Shown: positions 50,819-59,366 of the stretch, one piece after another
How the letters are laid out: every line of letters begins with the position of its first letter
Numbering within the stretch: the first letter of the stretch is position 1
NCBI GenBank assembly: GCA_021208685.1
Contig: JAJOJJ010000016.1
Location: 62,001 to 126,000, forward strand
Length of the DNA: 64,000 bases
Direction of reading: 5' to 3'
Source of the DNA: Saccharospirillaceae bacterium
GTDB lineage: Bacteria; Pseudomonadota; Gammaproteobacteria; Pseudomonadales; Oceanobacteraceae
The notes under the pieces: model-generated
Seen by the model: only the letters and a program-made list of their open reading frames with translations
The model's database searches: none
Told to the model about the DNA's origin: nothing
Position numbers and translations under genes: made by a program

Positions 50819-53098
50819 ATGCTTGATATTCTGAGACGCATTGTACAGGAAGTCAGCTCGGCAACCGATCTGAACGAAGCGCTTAAGCTTGTCGTGGCGC
50901 GTATCCGTGCGGCCATGAATACTGAAGTGTGCTCTGTCTACCTGTTCGATCCTGACAGCAAACGCTATGTGCTGATGGCCACTGAAGGTCTGAAGCAGGA
51001 AGCGGTTGGTCGGGTCAGTCTCAGTTCCTCACAAGGTCTGGTTGGTCTGGTCGGCTCGCGTGAGGAACCTATCAACGTCGATAACGCTCCTGCGCACCCG
51101 CGTTTTCACTTCCTGTCCGAAACTGGCGAAGACCCCTTTCTGTCGTTTCTGGGGGTGCCGATCATTCACCACAAACGCCTGATGGGCGTGATGGTGGTTC
51201 AGCAGCGTGACAGTCGTCAGTTTGATGAGAGTGAAGAAGCCTTTCTGGTGACCATGTCGGCTCAGCTGGCGGGCGTTATTGCCCATGCTGAAGCAACCGG
51301 CAATATTCTTGATATCCCATCTGCGACCAATGAGCGTAAACGAAGCACACGTTTTAATGGTGCTCCCGGTGCTCCGGGTGTTGGTCTTGGCCAGGCCTTT
51401 GTGTTGTCGCCGGCGGCGGATCTCAGTGGTGTCGTGGATAAAGAACCGGAATCGGTTGATGACGAGATCGTACGCTTCGATCGTGCTCTTGAAGCCGCGC
51501 GTGAAGAAATCCGCAGGCTGGGCGAGAAGCTCAGCAGTGAGTTGCGCCCGGAAGAAATGGCCTTGTTTGATGTGTATCTGAATATGCTCGATGACCATGC
51601 TCTGGGGGCGGAAGTCAAAGTCCGTATTTATGCCGGCAACTGGGCTCAGGGAGCATTGCGTCAGGTGGTGATGCAGTACGTGGGGCATTTTCAGTTGATG
51701 GAAGATGTTTATCTGCGTGAGCGCGCCACCGATATCATTGATTTAGGCACCCGTATTCTTGCCCATCTGCAGGGCAATGATGCCCACGCGCAGGAACATG
51801 ACTTTCCGGATAATACGATCCTGGTCAGTGAAGAGCTGACGCCCGCCATGCTGGGTGAAGTTCCACCCGCCAAACTGCGCGGTCTGGTGTCGGTAAAAGG
51901 TTCATCCAACTCGCATGTGGCCATTCTGGCCCGGGCGATGGGGATTCCTACCGTCATGGGCGTGGTGGATGTGCCCTATGCTCAGCTGCACGGTCTGGAG
52001 CTGATTGTTGATGGCTATCGTGGGCAGATTTTCTCCAGTCCCAACGATGAACTGCGCGAGCAGTATCAGGCGATTTTTGATGAAGAGCAGGCGCTGCAGC
52101 AGGATCTTCAGGTACTGCGTGATGAGCCGGCCGAAACCCTTGATGGGCATCGTATACCTTTGTGGGTGAATACCGGCCTGATTACCGATGCTGTGCGCAG
52201 CCTGGAGCGCGGTGCTGAAGGCGTTGGCCTGTACCGCACCGAAGTGCCTTTTATGATGAAAGACCGCTTTCCCAGCGAGAGCGAACAGCAGAAAATCTAT
52301 CGCCAGCAGCTGGAAACGTTCGCGCCTAATCCGGTCACCATGCGCACCCTGGATATTGGTGGGGATAAAGCGCTGACCTATTTCCCCATTAATGAAGCAA
52401 ACCCTTTTCTGGGTTGGCGCGGTATCCGCGTAACACTGGATCATCCGGAAATTTTTCTGGTGCAGATCCGGGCCATGCTGAAGGCCAGCGAAGGGCTGAA
52501 TAATCTGCGCATTATGTTGCCGATGATCACCAGTGTGAGTGAAGTGGATGAAGCCCTGCATCTGATTTACCGCGCCCATGCGGAGGTTCTGGAAGAGGGA
52601 TTTGACGTCGAGATGCCACAGGTCGGCGTGATGATTGAAGTACCGGCAGCGGTTTATCAGATTCGTGAGCTGGGCCAGCGCGTTGATTTTCTCTCGGTCG
52701 GCAGTAATGACCTCACGCAGTATTTGCTGGCCGTTGACCGCAACAATCCGCGGGTGGCGGATTTGTATCAGGCTTTTCATCCGGCGGTGCTGAATGCGCT
52801 GAAAATGATCGCGGATATGGCGCACGAAATTGGCAAGCCTGTCAGTGTGTGTGGTGAGTTGGCCGGAAATCCGCTGGGCGCTGTGCTGCTGATGGCGATG
52901 GGCTATGACATGTTGTCGATGAACGCCACTAACCTGCCGAAAGTGAAATCGGTGATCCGTGGGATTCATCTGGAATGGGCCAATCAGCTGTTGGCTGAGG
53001 TGCTCCGGATTGAAAGTGCTCCGGTTATTACGGCAACACTGCAGTTATCGCTGGAAAAGGCCGGTTTTGGCCGCATCATTGGGCCGGGGCGCAGCTGA
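50819..53098 (+). CDS. ptsP: Nitrogen-PTS enzyme I (EI-Ntr)
   Basis: 759 residues. N-terminal GAF domain (about 1-165) distinguishes it from sugar-PTS enzyme I. Then the PEP-utilising part: phosphorylated His366 in KGSSNSHVAILARAMG, TLDIGGDKALTYFP and EANPFLGWRGIR in the TIM barrel, and MIEVPAAVYQIRELGQ, NDLTQYLLAVDR, VCGELAGNPLG near the end. Transfers phosphate from PEP to NPr and on to PtsN in a nitrogen- and potassium-linked regulatory chain. GAF binds glutamine in relatives. Confidence 0.96.
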   Translation: MLDILRRIVQEVSSATDLNEALKLVVARIRAAMNTEVCSVYLFDPDSKRYVLMATEGLKQEAVGRVSLSSSQGLVGLVGSREEPINVDNAPAHPRFHFLSETGEDPFLSFLGVPIIHHKRLMGVMVVQQRDSRQFDESEEAFLVTMSAQLAGVIAHAEATGNILDIPSATNERKRSTRFNGAPGAPGVGLGQAFVLSPAADLSGVVDKEPESVDDEIVRFDRALEAAREEIRRLGEKLSSELRPEEMALFDVYLNMLDDHALGAEVKVRIYAGNWAQGALRQVVMQYVGHFQLMEDVYLRERATDIIDLGTRILAHLQGNDAHAQEHDFPDNTILVSEELTPAMLGEVPPAKLRGLVSVKGSSNSHVAILARAMGIPTVMGVVDVPYAQLHGLELIVDGYRGQIFSSPNDELREQYQAIFDEEQALQQDLQVLRDEPAETLDGHRIPLWVNTGLITDAVRSLERGAEGVGLYRTEVPFMMKDRFPSESEQQKIYRQQLETFAPNPVTMRTLDIGGDKALTYFPINEANPFLGWRGIRVTLDHPEIFLVQIRAMLKASEGLNNLRIMLPMITSVSEVDEALHLIYRAHAEVLEEGFDVEMPQVGVMIEVPAAVYQIRELGQRVDFLSVGSNDLTQYLLAVDRNNPRVADLYQAFHPAVLNALKMIADMAHEIGKPVSVCGELAGNPLGAVLLMAMGYDMLSMNATNLPKVKSVIRGIHLEWANQLLAEVLRIESAPVITATLQLSLEKAGFGRIIGPGRS

Positions 53099-53119
53099 AT
53101 CTGGCCCCGTTCAGCCTGT

Positions 53120-53665
53120 TCAGGCTGTCCAGTGCCGGGTTCGCCCGGTATCGATATGAATAAACCCGCTTTTCGGGTAATAACCGACCCCGCCATTGCC
53201 CATGGCCAGCGCAGCACGATGAAGGTGCCGGTGCGATACGCCGGGGATGCGGATATCAATCGCCCGTCCCTGCATATGCAGGCTGTGCTCCGCAACTCCT
53301 GAGCTGGTGTGGCGCAGGCCGGCATTGGACTCCGGCGCACGATAACCGGAAATCACATACAGCGGTTCGTGGCGGCCAAACAGTTGCTGCAACTGATACA
53401 TGTTCTGATACAGCTCGCGTTGCATGGCGATCGCCTGATCACGGCGATGATCCCGCACCAGAATATCCAGCGCCTCTATGCCTTCGTCGATATAACGGCC
53501 ATTCGCCCAGAACGTGCTGTTGGTGAATTCACCGGTGTGGATATTGTACAGGTGCAGAGTGCGTTCTTCCTGTTGCCCCGCGGATGCGCGGATGCTGCCC
53601 AGACCGGTAATGCTTGCGGCCCCCAGGCAGGCAGCCTGTTTCAGAAAGTGACGACGTTGCAACAT
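53120..53665 (-). CDS. MepK-like peptidoglycan endopeptidase (DUF882/M15)
   Basis: 181 residues with a Tat-type signal (LQRRHFLKQAACLGAASITG). The metal-binding pattern of the family is present: ISGYRAPESNAGLR, VAEHSLHMQGRAIDIRIPG with conserved His and Asp, and SGFIHIDTGRTRHW with a final His. YcbK/MepK of E. coli cleaves 3-3 crosslinks, which L,D-transpeptidases form. It lies just downstream of an ldtD-like gene on the same strand, the same pairing as ycbB-ycbK, supporting that role. Confidence 0.88.
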   Translation of the reverse strand: MLQRRHFLKQAACLGAASITGLGSIRASAGQQEERTLHLYNIHTGEFTNSTFWANGRYIDEGIEALDILVRDHRRDQAIAMQRELYQNMYQLQQLFGRHEPLYVISGYRAPESNAGLRHTSSGVAEHSLHMQGRAIDIRIPGVSHRHLHRAALAMGNGGVGYYPKSGFIHIDTGRTRHWTA

Positions 53666-53814
53666 AATGAATAGTCTCCGCTACTGCTGGTTATTCAGTT
53701 GTGTGTTCAGGAAGCGGAGTATGCCAAACACCTGCCAAAAGAAACGGGCATCATTCGACAAAAATACATAACGCTACATTTGTCATGCTGAATAATGTAA
53801 CGGGCGCGGGAGTG

Positions 53815-55605
53815 TTACAGGCTGACGGCAGGGTTTGTCGGGGGCAGGCCGGCGATCAGATCGCGGTTGTACACATCCTCGCGTACCTGCAGAACACCGT
53901 TCGGATCAACCCAGGTTGTCCAGTACATCAGATAAACCGGAACATCCTCCTGTAGCCGGATGCGGGTGGTGCGATTCTGATCGATGGCAGCATCAATGTT
54001 GTGACGGTTCCAGCCCTGCTGTCCACGCAGCAGTTTTTCGGCCAGCAGACGGGGCTTCTCCACCCGCACACAACCGGAGCTCAAGGCACGGTTGTCGAGG
54101 TTGAAGAGTTGTGGTTGTGACGTATCGTGCAGATAAATGTCTTTATCATTGGGGAACAGAAACTTAATGGAACCCAGCGCATTGTCGTCGCCTGCTTTCT
54201 GCACCAGACGATACGGGAAATGATTGGCGCTGACTTTGTTCCAGTTAATGGCATAGGGCGAAATAAACTGGTCAACGCCATCGACCCGGCCGATTACCTG
54301 ATAGCCCTTTTCTTCCAGATAACCCGGATTCCGGCGGATTTTCGGCAACAGGCTGCTAATGGCGATGCGTCTTGGTACTGACCAGGTGGGGGCCAGTTCA
54401 AGCATGCTGATTTTTTGCGACATCACCGGTGTGCGGCGTTGCTGATTACCGATGATGACTTTCATATCCAGCTCAACCGAGCCACTGTTCATCAGCTGCA
54501 GACGATAGTCGGCCATATTGACCATGACGTGCCGCTGACCAAGATCTCTTGGCAGGTGACGCCAGCGTTTCATGTTGAGTGCTACTTTCTGCGCCATCTG
54601 ATAGGGCGGAATGTTCAGCCAGGTAAGGGTGCGCGCGTCCAGCTCGCCACTCTCCGGTAATTGATGACGTTTCTGGAAATGACGCAGGGCATCGGCGAGT
54701 GCGTTGTCGAATTGAAATTCCGGGCGGCTCAGGTCGTGAGGTTCGTCTTCGGCGGGAGCGCGGGTGCGTTCTTCAGCATCTTTAAATAACCACGACAGGG
54801 TGCCTTTCTGCAGATCGCCATACTGTCCCAGCATCCAGCGCAGGTGAGGTACCAGACGATGACGATCATCGGGCTTCAGTTGCAGTTTGTCCGGCAGCGG
54901 ATACCAGTCACCGGAATTGGCTATGGCAAGATAGCGGTTGAGTTCTTTGCGCAGACGCAGATAACCGGGGTGCGAGGGCGTGAGCATGTCGACCAGTGCG
55001 TCCAGCTCGTTACGGCGGATGGAGTCGTTCAGCAGGTCGACGATCTGTTCTTCGCTGAATTGTCCGGCTTGATTCGTTGCCGATACTTTACGGATGGATG
55101 GATGATCCCCTTCGCCGGTATCGGGCAGCAGTTCAGCGTTCAGCACTTGTCGTGCATAGGTAATAAAGGCATCCGTGAGCAGTACTTCAACGGCCGTGGC
55201 TTGTTTGGGAATGTTGGATAAACGGCTGGTCTCGCGTTCGAGGGTGGCCAGTTCGTAGCCGTAGTTGCGCCAGTCATCAGCGGCCGTTTCACGGAGTACC
55301 TGCAGCAACTCTTTGCCGGCTTCGGTCAGCTCAAAGCTGTTCATCCATACCGGCTGGTAATCGCGGCGCAGATAAAAGGGTTCGATGCTCTGCACATGTT
55401 TCAGCCGCACCTCTCCCGCCACATTGCGCGCGGATTCGATTAACCAGTGCTCCATATATTTTTGCGCCACTTTGGGTGGCATATAGGGCTTGGTGTTGAT
55501 GCTGGCTGCCAGGGCCGCAAACAACAGTCCGACGCATAACAGGGCAATAAAGCCTGTCAGGGCGACAACGCGTTGCGGTTTTCTGGGTATCTTCATGCTG
55601 TTCAT
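53815..55605 (-). CDS. ldtD: L,D-transpeptidase (YcbB/LdtD-like)
   Basis: 596 residues. One membrane anchor at the N-terminus (VVALTGFIALLCVGLLFAALAAS), a domain of the scaffold family (about 60-270), a peptidoglycan-binding unit (ALADALRHFQKRHQLPESG) and a YkuD catalytic domain with DIYLHDTSQP and the nucleophile in LSSGCVRVEKP. Forms 3-3 crosslinks in the wall independent of penicillin-binding transpeptidation. Followed on the same strand by a MepK-like gene after about 150 bases with no gene in between. Confidence 0.92.
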   Translation of the reverse strand: MNSMKIPRKPQRVVALTGFIALLCVGLLFAALAASINTKPYMPPKVAQKYMEHWLIESARNVAGEVRLKHVQSIEPFYLRRDYQPVWMNSFELTEAGKELLQVLRETAADDWRNYGYELATLERETSRLSNIPKQATAVEVLLTDAFITYARQVLNAELLPDTGEGDHPSIRKVSATNQAGQFSEEQIVDLLNDSIRRNELDALVDMLTPSHPGYLRLRKELNRYLAIANSGDWYPLPDKLQLKPDDRHRLVPHLRWMLGQYGDLQKGTLSWLFKDAEERTRAPAEDEPHDLSRPEFQFDNALADALRHFQKRHQLPESGELDARTLTWLNIPPYQMAQKVALNMKRWRHLPRDLGQRHVMVNMADYRLQLMNSGSVELDMKVIIGNQQRRTPVMSQKISMLELAPTWSVPRRIAISSLLPKIRRNPGYLEEKGYQVIGRVDGVDQFISPYAINWNKVSANHFPYRLVQKAGDDNALGSIKFLFPNDKDIYLHDTSQPQLFNLDNRALSSGCVRVEKPRLLAEKLLRGQQGWNRHNIDAAIDQNRTTRIRLQEDVPVYLMYWTTWVDPNGVLQVREDVYNRDLIAGLPPTNPAVSL

Positions 55606-55810
55606 GCACGAAGTATGGACGCCCGTTGGGCAAAATGTGCCCGGAATCGTGCTACAGATCGCAGAATTTTGTAAGCGACTGCAAACGTTTGGGCGATGAA
55701 TCAGCGTCGTGTCAAAAGAAACAACAGCTTAGCTTTTTCTTTTGTAACCGATGGGCTGGCTGGCGGATTTCCGGCACCTGATTCTTTGTTCGTAGAATGG
55801 CATGGTCGGC

Positions 55811-56572
55811 TTATTCCAGCTCAACCGGCCAGGTGACGCGCCCGCTGATCCGGCCGTTACTGTCCCAGCTGAGCTCGCTGAATTCCAGACGATCTTCCAG
55901 TCCGAGTATGCCTGTTGAGCAGCGCGTGCCATAGCCCGGAGCATGGATAAACTGCGCCGATAGCAGCCTTTCCCATTCCAGCGGTACGCCGGTTTGAGGC
56001 AGCTGGTCGTCCGGGAAGGGGGAATAATGATCCAGTAACGCAGCCAGACTGGCGCTGCCCTTGGGTTGTTGTAACCAGCGCTGAAGTTGCATGCGTGCCA
56101 GTTCGGTTTTCGGCCAGGGCGTATCCAGCCAGGCGTTGCTCAGGGTGTGAATGCCGGGTTCCAGCCGTTCAATCCGGGGTTCAGGGTAGTTGCTGGCGTA
56201 CCAGAGCTGATTGCGGTTGCCGCACAGCAGATTAAACGGCGCATAGGCGTCGCCGTTTTCCAGCACGGCACGCAGATACTTTTCCGGGTTGCGCGGTTCG
56301 CGCAGGTAATTCAGCACCAGATGCCCGCGGGACTGCGGCTCGGCTGGCCCTGCGCCGGGAGCGCGGAGGTTGGTCAGTGCCGCAAACCGGCCCGTTTGGG
56401 TCGCGCCCAGCCAGGTGCCGCCCTGTTGCAGATCGCGCCCGGCAAACAGGCCCGGATGCTCCGGCCACTCTGCCAGTGCGCTGGCGGGACGCGCATAGAA
56501 TTCATCGCGGTTGGCGCTGAGGCTCAGCCACTGGCCGTCCTGTGGTTGCCAGTTCAGTACGATCAGACACAT
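55811..56572 (-). CDS. NRDE (TANGO2-like) family protein
   Basis: 253 residues starting MCLIVLNWQPQDGQWLSLSANRDEFYARP, containing the NRDE motif that names the family, and GGTWLGATQTGRFAALTNLR. Structure resembles Ntn hydrolases, with Cys2 as the possible nucleophile after Met removal. Animal TANGO2 is linked to heme and coenzyme A/lipid balance; the bacterial role is not settled. Its position before a TSUP gene and lgt matches Pseudomonas. The 200 bases before it (55606-55810) show no gene. Confidence 0.92.
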   Translation of the reverse strand: MCLIVLNWQPQDGQWLSLSANRDEFYARPASALAEWPEHPGLFAGRDLQQGGTWLGATQTGRFAALTNLRAPGAGPAEPQSRGHLVLNYLREPRNPEKYLRAVLENGDAYAPFNLLCGNRNQLWYASNYPEPRIERLEPGIHTLSNAWLDTPWPKTELARMQLQRWLQQPKGSASLAALLDHYSPFPDDQLPQTGVPLEWERLLSAQFIHAPGYGTRCSTGILGLEDRLEFSELSWDSNGRISGRVTWPVELE

Positions 56573-56682
56573 AGCATTTCCTGATAGTGGTTGCCGCAGG
56601 CATGATCTGTTGCACAGGTGCTGCCGACTTTGACCGCACTTTAGGTCATAATGCCGCCCCCTTAAACCGGATTTTTCATACG

Positions 56683-57471
56683 ATGATGACTTTTCTGCTG
56701 TTCCTGGCAGTTGGCTCTGTTGCGGGTCTGTTAGCGGGTTTATTTGGTATTGGTGGCGGCATGGTCATTGTGCCTGTGCTGGTGATTACCTTTGCCGCGC
56801 AGGGTGTCAGCGAGGCGGTGCTGACGCATATGGCGGTGGCGACATCGCTGGCGACCATTGTGTTTACCTCGCTCAGTTCAGTACGTGAACATCATCGTCA
56901 GGGGGCGGTGGACTGGTCGCTGGTGAGCGTTATGAGCATTGGCATTGTGCTGGGCACGATGTTGGGTGTGTCGTTGATTACCGCAGTTCCGGGGCCGCTG
57001 TTGCAGAACATCATCGGTGTGTTTGCCATGTTGCTGGCGGTGAAAATGTTTTTCGGGCTGGAACCAAAGGGGGCGGGTCAGCGTCCGGGTAATCCGGGGC
57101 TGGTCGTTGCCGGTTCGGTGGTGGGTTTTGGCTCGTCCTGGTTTGGTATTGGTGGTGGAACCTTTACGGTGCCTTATCTGAGCTGGATGAGAATTCCGAT
57201 GCGTCAGGCCGTGGCGACTTCGGCAGCCTGTGGTTTGCCGATTGCTCTGACCGGCGCCATCAGTAATGTGGTGGCGGGCTGGCAGCATGCGGATCTGCCG
57301 TTGTGGAGCACCGGCTTTCTGTATTGGCCAGCCATTATCGGCATCGTGCTGACCAGCGTACCCTTTGCCAAGGTGGGGGCGACGCTGGCTCATCGTCTGG
57401 ATCAGGCGCTGCTGAAAAAGGGCTTTGCTCTGTTGCTCTGTGTGGTTGGTATTAAGTTTCTGGTGTTTTAA
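56683..57471 (+). CDS. TSUP (TauE/SafE) family anion permease
   Basis: 262 residues from ATG 56683 (MMTFLLFLAVGSVAGLLAG); the longer frame from 56587 has a hydrophilic leader and no ribosome site. About eight membrane helices and two copies of the TSUP motif (GLFGIGGGMVIVPVL and SWFGIGGGTFTVPYL). Members move sulfite, sulfoacetate or other organosulfur anions; the substrate here is unknown. Directly upstream of lgt, as in Pseudomonas. Confidence 0.9.
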   Translation: MMTFLLFLAVGSVAGLLAGLFGIGGGMVIVPVLVITFAAQGVSEAVLTHMAVATSLATIVFTSLSSVREHHRQGAVDWSLVSVMSIGIVLGTMLGVSLITAVPGPLLQNIIGVFAMLLAVKMFFGLEPKGAGQRPGNPGLVVAGSVVGFGSSWFGIGGGTFTVPYLSWMRIPMRQAVATSAACGLPIALTGAISNVVAGWQHADLPLWSTGFLYWPAIIGIVLTSVPFAKVGATLAHRLDQALLKKGFALLLCVVGIKFLVF

Positions 57472-57520
57472 GCGCCTTTCACAAGGCGTTAAAAATAGAA
57501 TGTTTTGCTTGGGCACCTTT

Positions 57521-57558
57521 GAATCATTCAGCACAGATTCGTGTCGTGTGAATGATTC
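57521..57558 (+). promoter_or_regulatory. Hairpin in the lgt leader
   Basis: GAATCATTCA / TGAATGATTC form a 10-bp stem that continues with CACA / TGTG on the inside, 45 bases before the lgt start. No T-run. Could be an operator or a leader structure; not similar to a riboswitch class I know. Confidence 0.5.
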
Positions 57559-57600
57559 AGCGTCGCCCCTGAGTCTGATTATTGTTGCAAGGAAGTTCAT

Positions 57601-58410
57601 ATGCTGACGTATCCCGATATTGATCCGGTCGCCGTGGCCATTGGTCCGCTGAAAATTCATTGGTATGGCCTGATGTATCTGCTGGCGTTTGCCTCGGCCT
57701 GGGGGCTGGCCAATTACCGTGCACGCCGTCCGGCTTCCGGCTGGACGCCGGAGCAGGTGTCGGATCTGATTTTTTATGGTGCCATGGGGGTTATCCTCGG
57801 TGGTCGCTGCGGTTACGTGCTGTTGTATAACTTTCCGCAGTTTCTGCAGGACCCGCTGTGGCTGCTGCGGGTGTGGGAAGGTGGTATGTCGTTCCACGGT
57901 GGTTTGCTGGGGGTTATGGCGGCGCTGGCGTGGTTTGGCCATAAGTACAAAAAGAACTTCTTTGATGTCGCGGATTTTGTTGCGCCACTGGTTCCGGTTG
58001 GTCTGATGTTTGGCCGTTTCGGCAATTTTATCGGTGGCGAACTCTGGGGCCGGATCGCTGATCCGGCGCATGTGCCCTGGGCGATGGTGTTTCCGCGTGC
58101 CGGTGATCTGCCGCGTCATCCGTCACAGTTGTATCAGGCGGCATTGGAGGGTTTCCTGCTGTTTGTTATCCTCTGGTTTTATTCGTCCAGGCCTAAGCCA
58201 CAGAAAGCCGTGAGTGCCATGTTCCTGATTGGATATGGCCTGTTCCGTACCTTTGCTGAGTTCTTCCGCGAGCCGGATGCACATCTGGGTTTTGATTTAT
58301 TTGGCTGGATGAGCCGTGGGCAGCTGCTCAGTCTGCCGATGATTGTTATTGGCATCATTCTGCTGGTGATTGCTTACCGCAGCCCGAAATCCGGAGAACA
58401 GAACGTATGA
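57601..58410 (+). CDS. lgt: Prolipoprotein diacylglyceryl transferase
   Basis: 269 residues, seven membrane helices. Characteristic motifs: [23 protein letters not shown] with the essential His (about 100), and the Lgt signature [18 protein letters not shown] with the conserved Arg/Asn/Glu. Transfers diacylglycerol to the lipobox Cys of prolipoproteins, including the lipoproteins in this window. Its stop overlaps the thyA start (ATGA), suggesting coupled translation. Confidence 0.97.
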   Translation: MLTYPDIDPVAVAIGPLKIHWYGLMYLLAFASAWGLANYRARRPASGWTPEQVSDLIFYGAMGVILGGRCGYVLLYNFPQFLQDPLWLLRVWEGGMSFHGGLLGVMAALAWFGHKYKKNFFDVADFVAPLVPVGLMFGRFGNFIGGELWGRIADPAHVPWAMVFPRAGDLPRHPSQLYQAALEGFLLFVILWFYSSRPKPQKAVSAMFLIGYGLFRTFAEFFREPDAHLGFDLFGWMSRGQLLSLPMIVIGIILLVIAYRSPKSGEQNV

Positions 58411-59201
58411 AGCAATATCTTGATCTGATGCGCCATGTACGCGAAAACGGCACCTTCAAAGAAGACCGTACCGGCACCGGTACGTACAGCTGTTTTGGCT
58501 ATCAGATGCGCTTCGATCTGAGCGAGGGCTTTCCGCTGGTAACCACCAAAAAGCTGCATTTGCGCTCGATTATTCATGAGCTGCTGTGGTTTCTGAGTGG
58601 TGATACCAATATCCGCTATCTGAAGGAAAACGGCGTTTCGATCTGGGATGAATGGGCCGATGAACACGGCAATCTGGGGCCGGTGTACGGCTCGCAATGG
58701 CGCAGCTGGCCAACCGCCGATGGCCGTCATATTGATCAGATCACTCAGGTCGTGAATCAGATTAAAACCAATCCGGACTCGCGCCGCCTGATCGTCAGCG
58801 CCTGGAACGTCGGCGAAATTGAGAATATGGCGTTACCGCCATGCCATGCGTTTTTCCAGTTCTATGTGGCTGACGGCAGGTTATCCTGCCAGCTGTATCA
58901 GCGCAGTGCCGATATTTTCCTTGGTGTGCCGTTCAACATCGCCAGTTATGCCCTGCTGGTGTACATGGTGGCGCAGCAATGTGACCTGCAGGTCGGTGAT
59001 TTTGTCTGGACCGGTGGCGATGTGCATCTGTACGCCAACCATCTGGAACAGGCGGATTTGCAGCTCAGCCGCGAGCCTTTGCCGCTGCCCAAACTGGTGA
59101 TTCAGCGTAAACCTGACAGCCTGTTTGACTATACGTTTGAAGACTTCGTGATCGAAGGTTACGAATCCCACCCGCATATCAAAGCGCCGGTTGCGATCTG
59201 A
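58407..59201 (+). CDS. thyA: Thymidylate synthase
   Basis: 264 residues, the length of the E. coli enzyme. Active-site Cys146 in [11 protein letters not shown], folate and nucleotide contacts in [29 protein letters not shown] and GDVHLYANH. Makes dTMP from dUMP with methylenetetrahydrofolate and yields dihydrofolate, which the product of folA 2 kb downstream recycles. The 160 bases after it contain a weak hairpin but no gene. Confidence 0.97.
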   Translation: MKQYLDLMRHVRENGTFKEDRTGTGTYSCFGYQMRFDLSEGFPLVTTKKLHLRSIIHELLWFLSGDTNIRYLKENGVSIWDEWADEHGNLGPVYGSQWRSWPTADGRHIDQITQVVNQIKTNPDSRRLIVSAWNVGEIENMALPPCHAFFQFYVADGRLSCQLYQRSADIFLGVPFNIASYALLVYMVAQQCDLQVGDFVWTGGDVHLYANHLEQADLQLSREPLPLPKLVIQRKPDSLFDYTFEDFVIEGYESHPHIKAPVAI

Positions 59202-59366
59202 TCACGCCTCTGTGATGGCTCCCTTCCAACCCGTTTTTCACGGGCTGAGAGGGGGCCGAAGATCGGGTTTTCGTCGTCGTTACAATTCTTTTTCACTATT
59301 GTGGTTCTAAGACCAATGTCGGAGTTGGCTTGTCTATACTGAAAGCATCTCTGACGTCTGGTGCTT

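Noticed and set aside
51902-52969. 355-codon minus-strand frame opposite ptsP
   Set aside because: Antisense of catalytic ptsP sequence with no family features.
56878-58119. 413-codon minus-strand frame opposite the TSUP and lgt genes
   Set aside because: Shadow of two conserved membrane-protein genes; no recognisable domain and composition biased to His, Arg and Gln.
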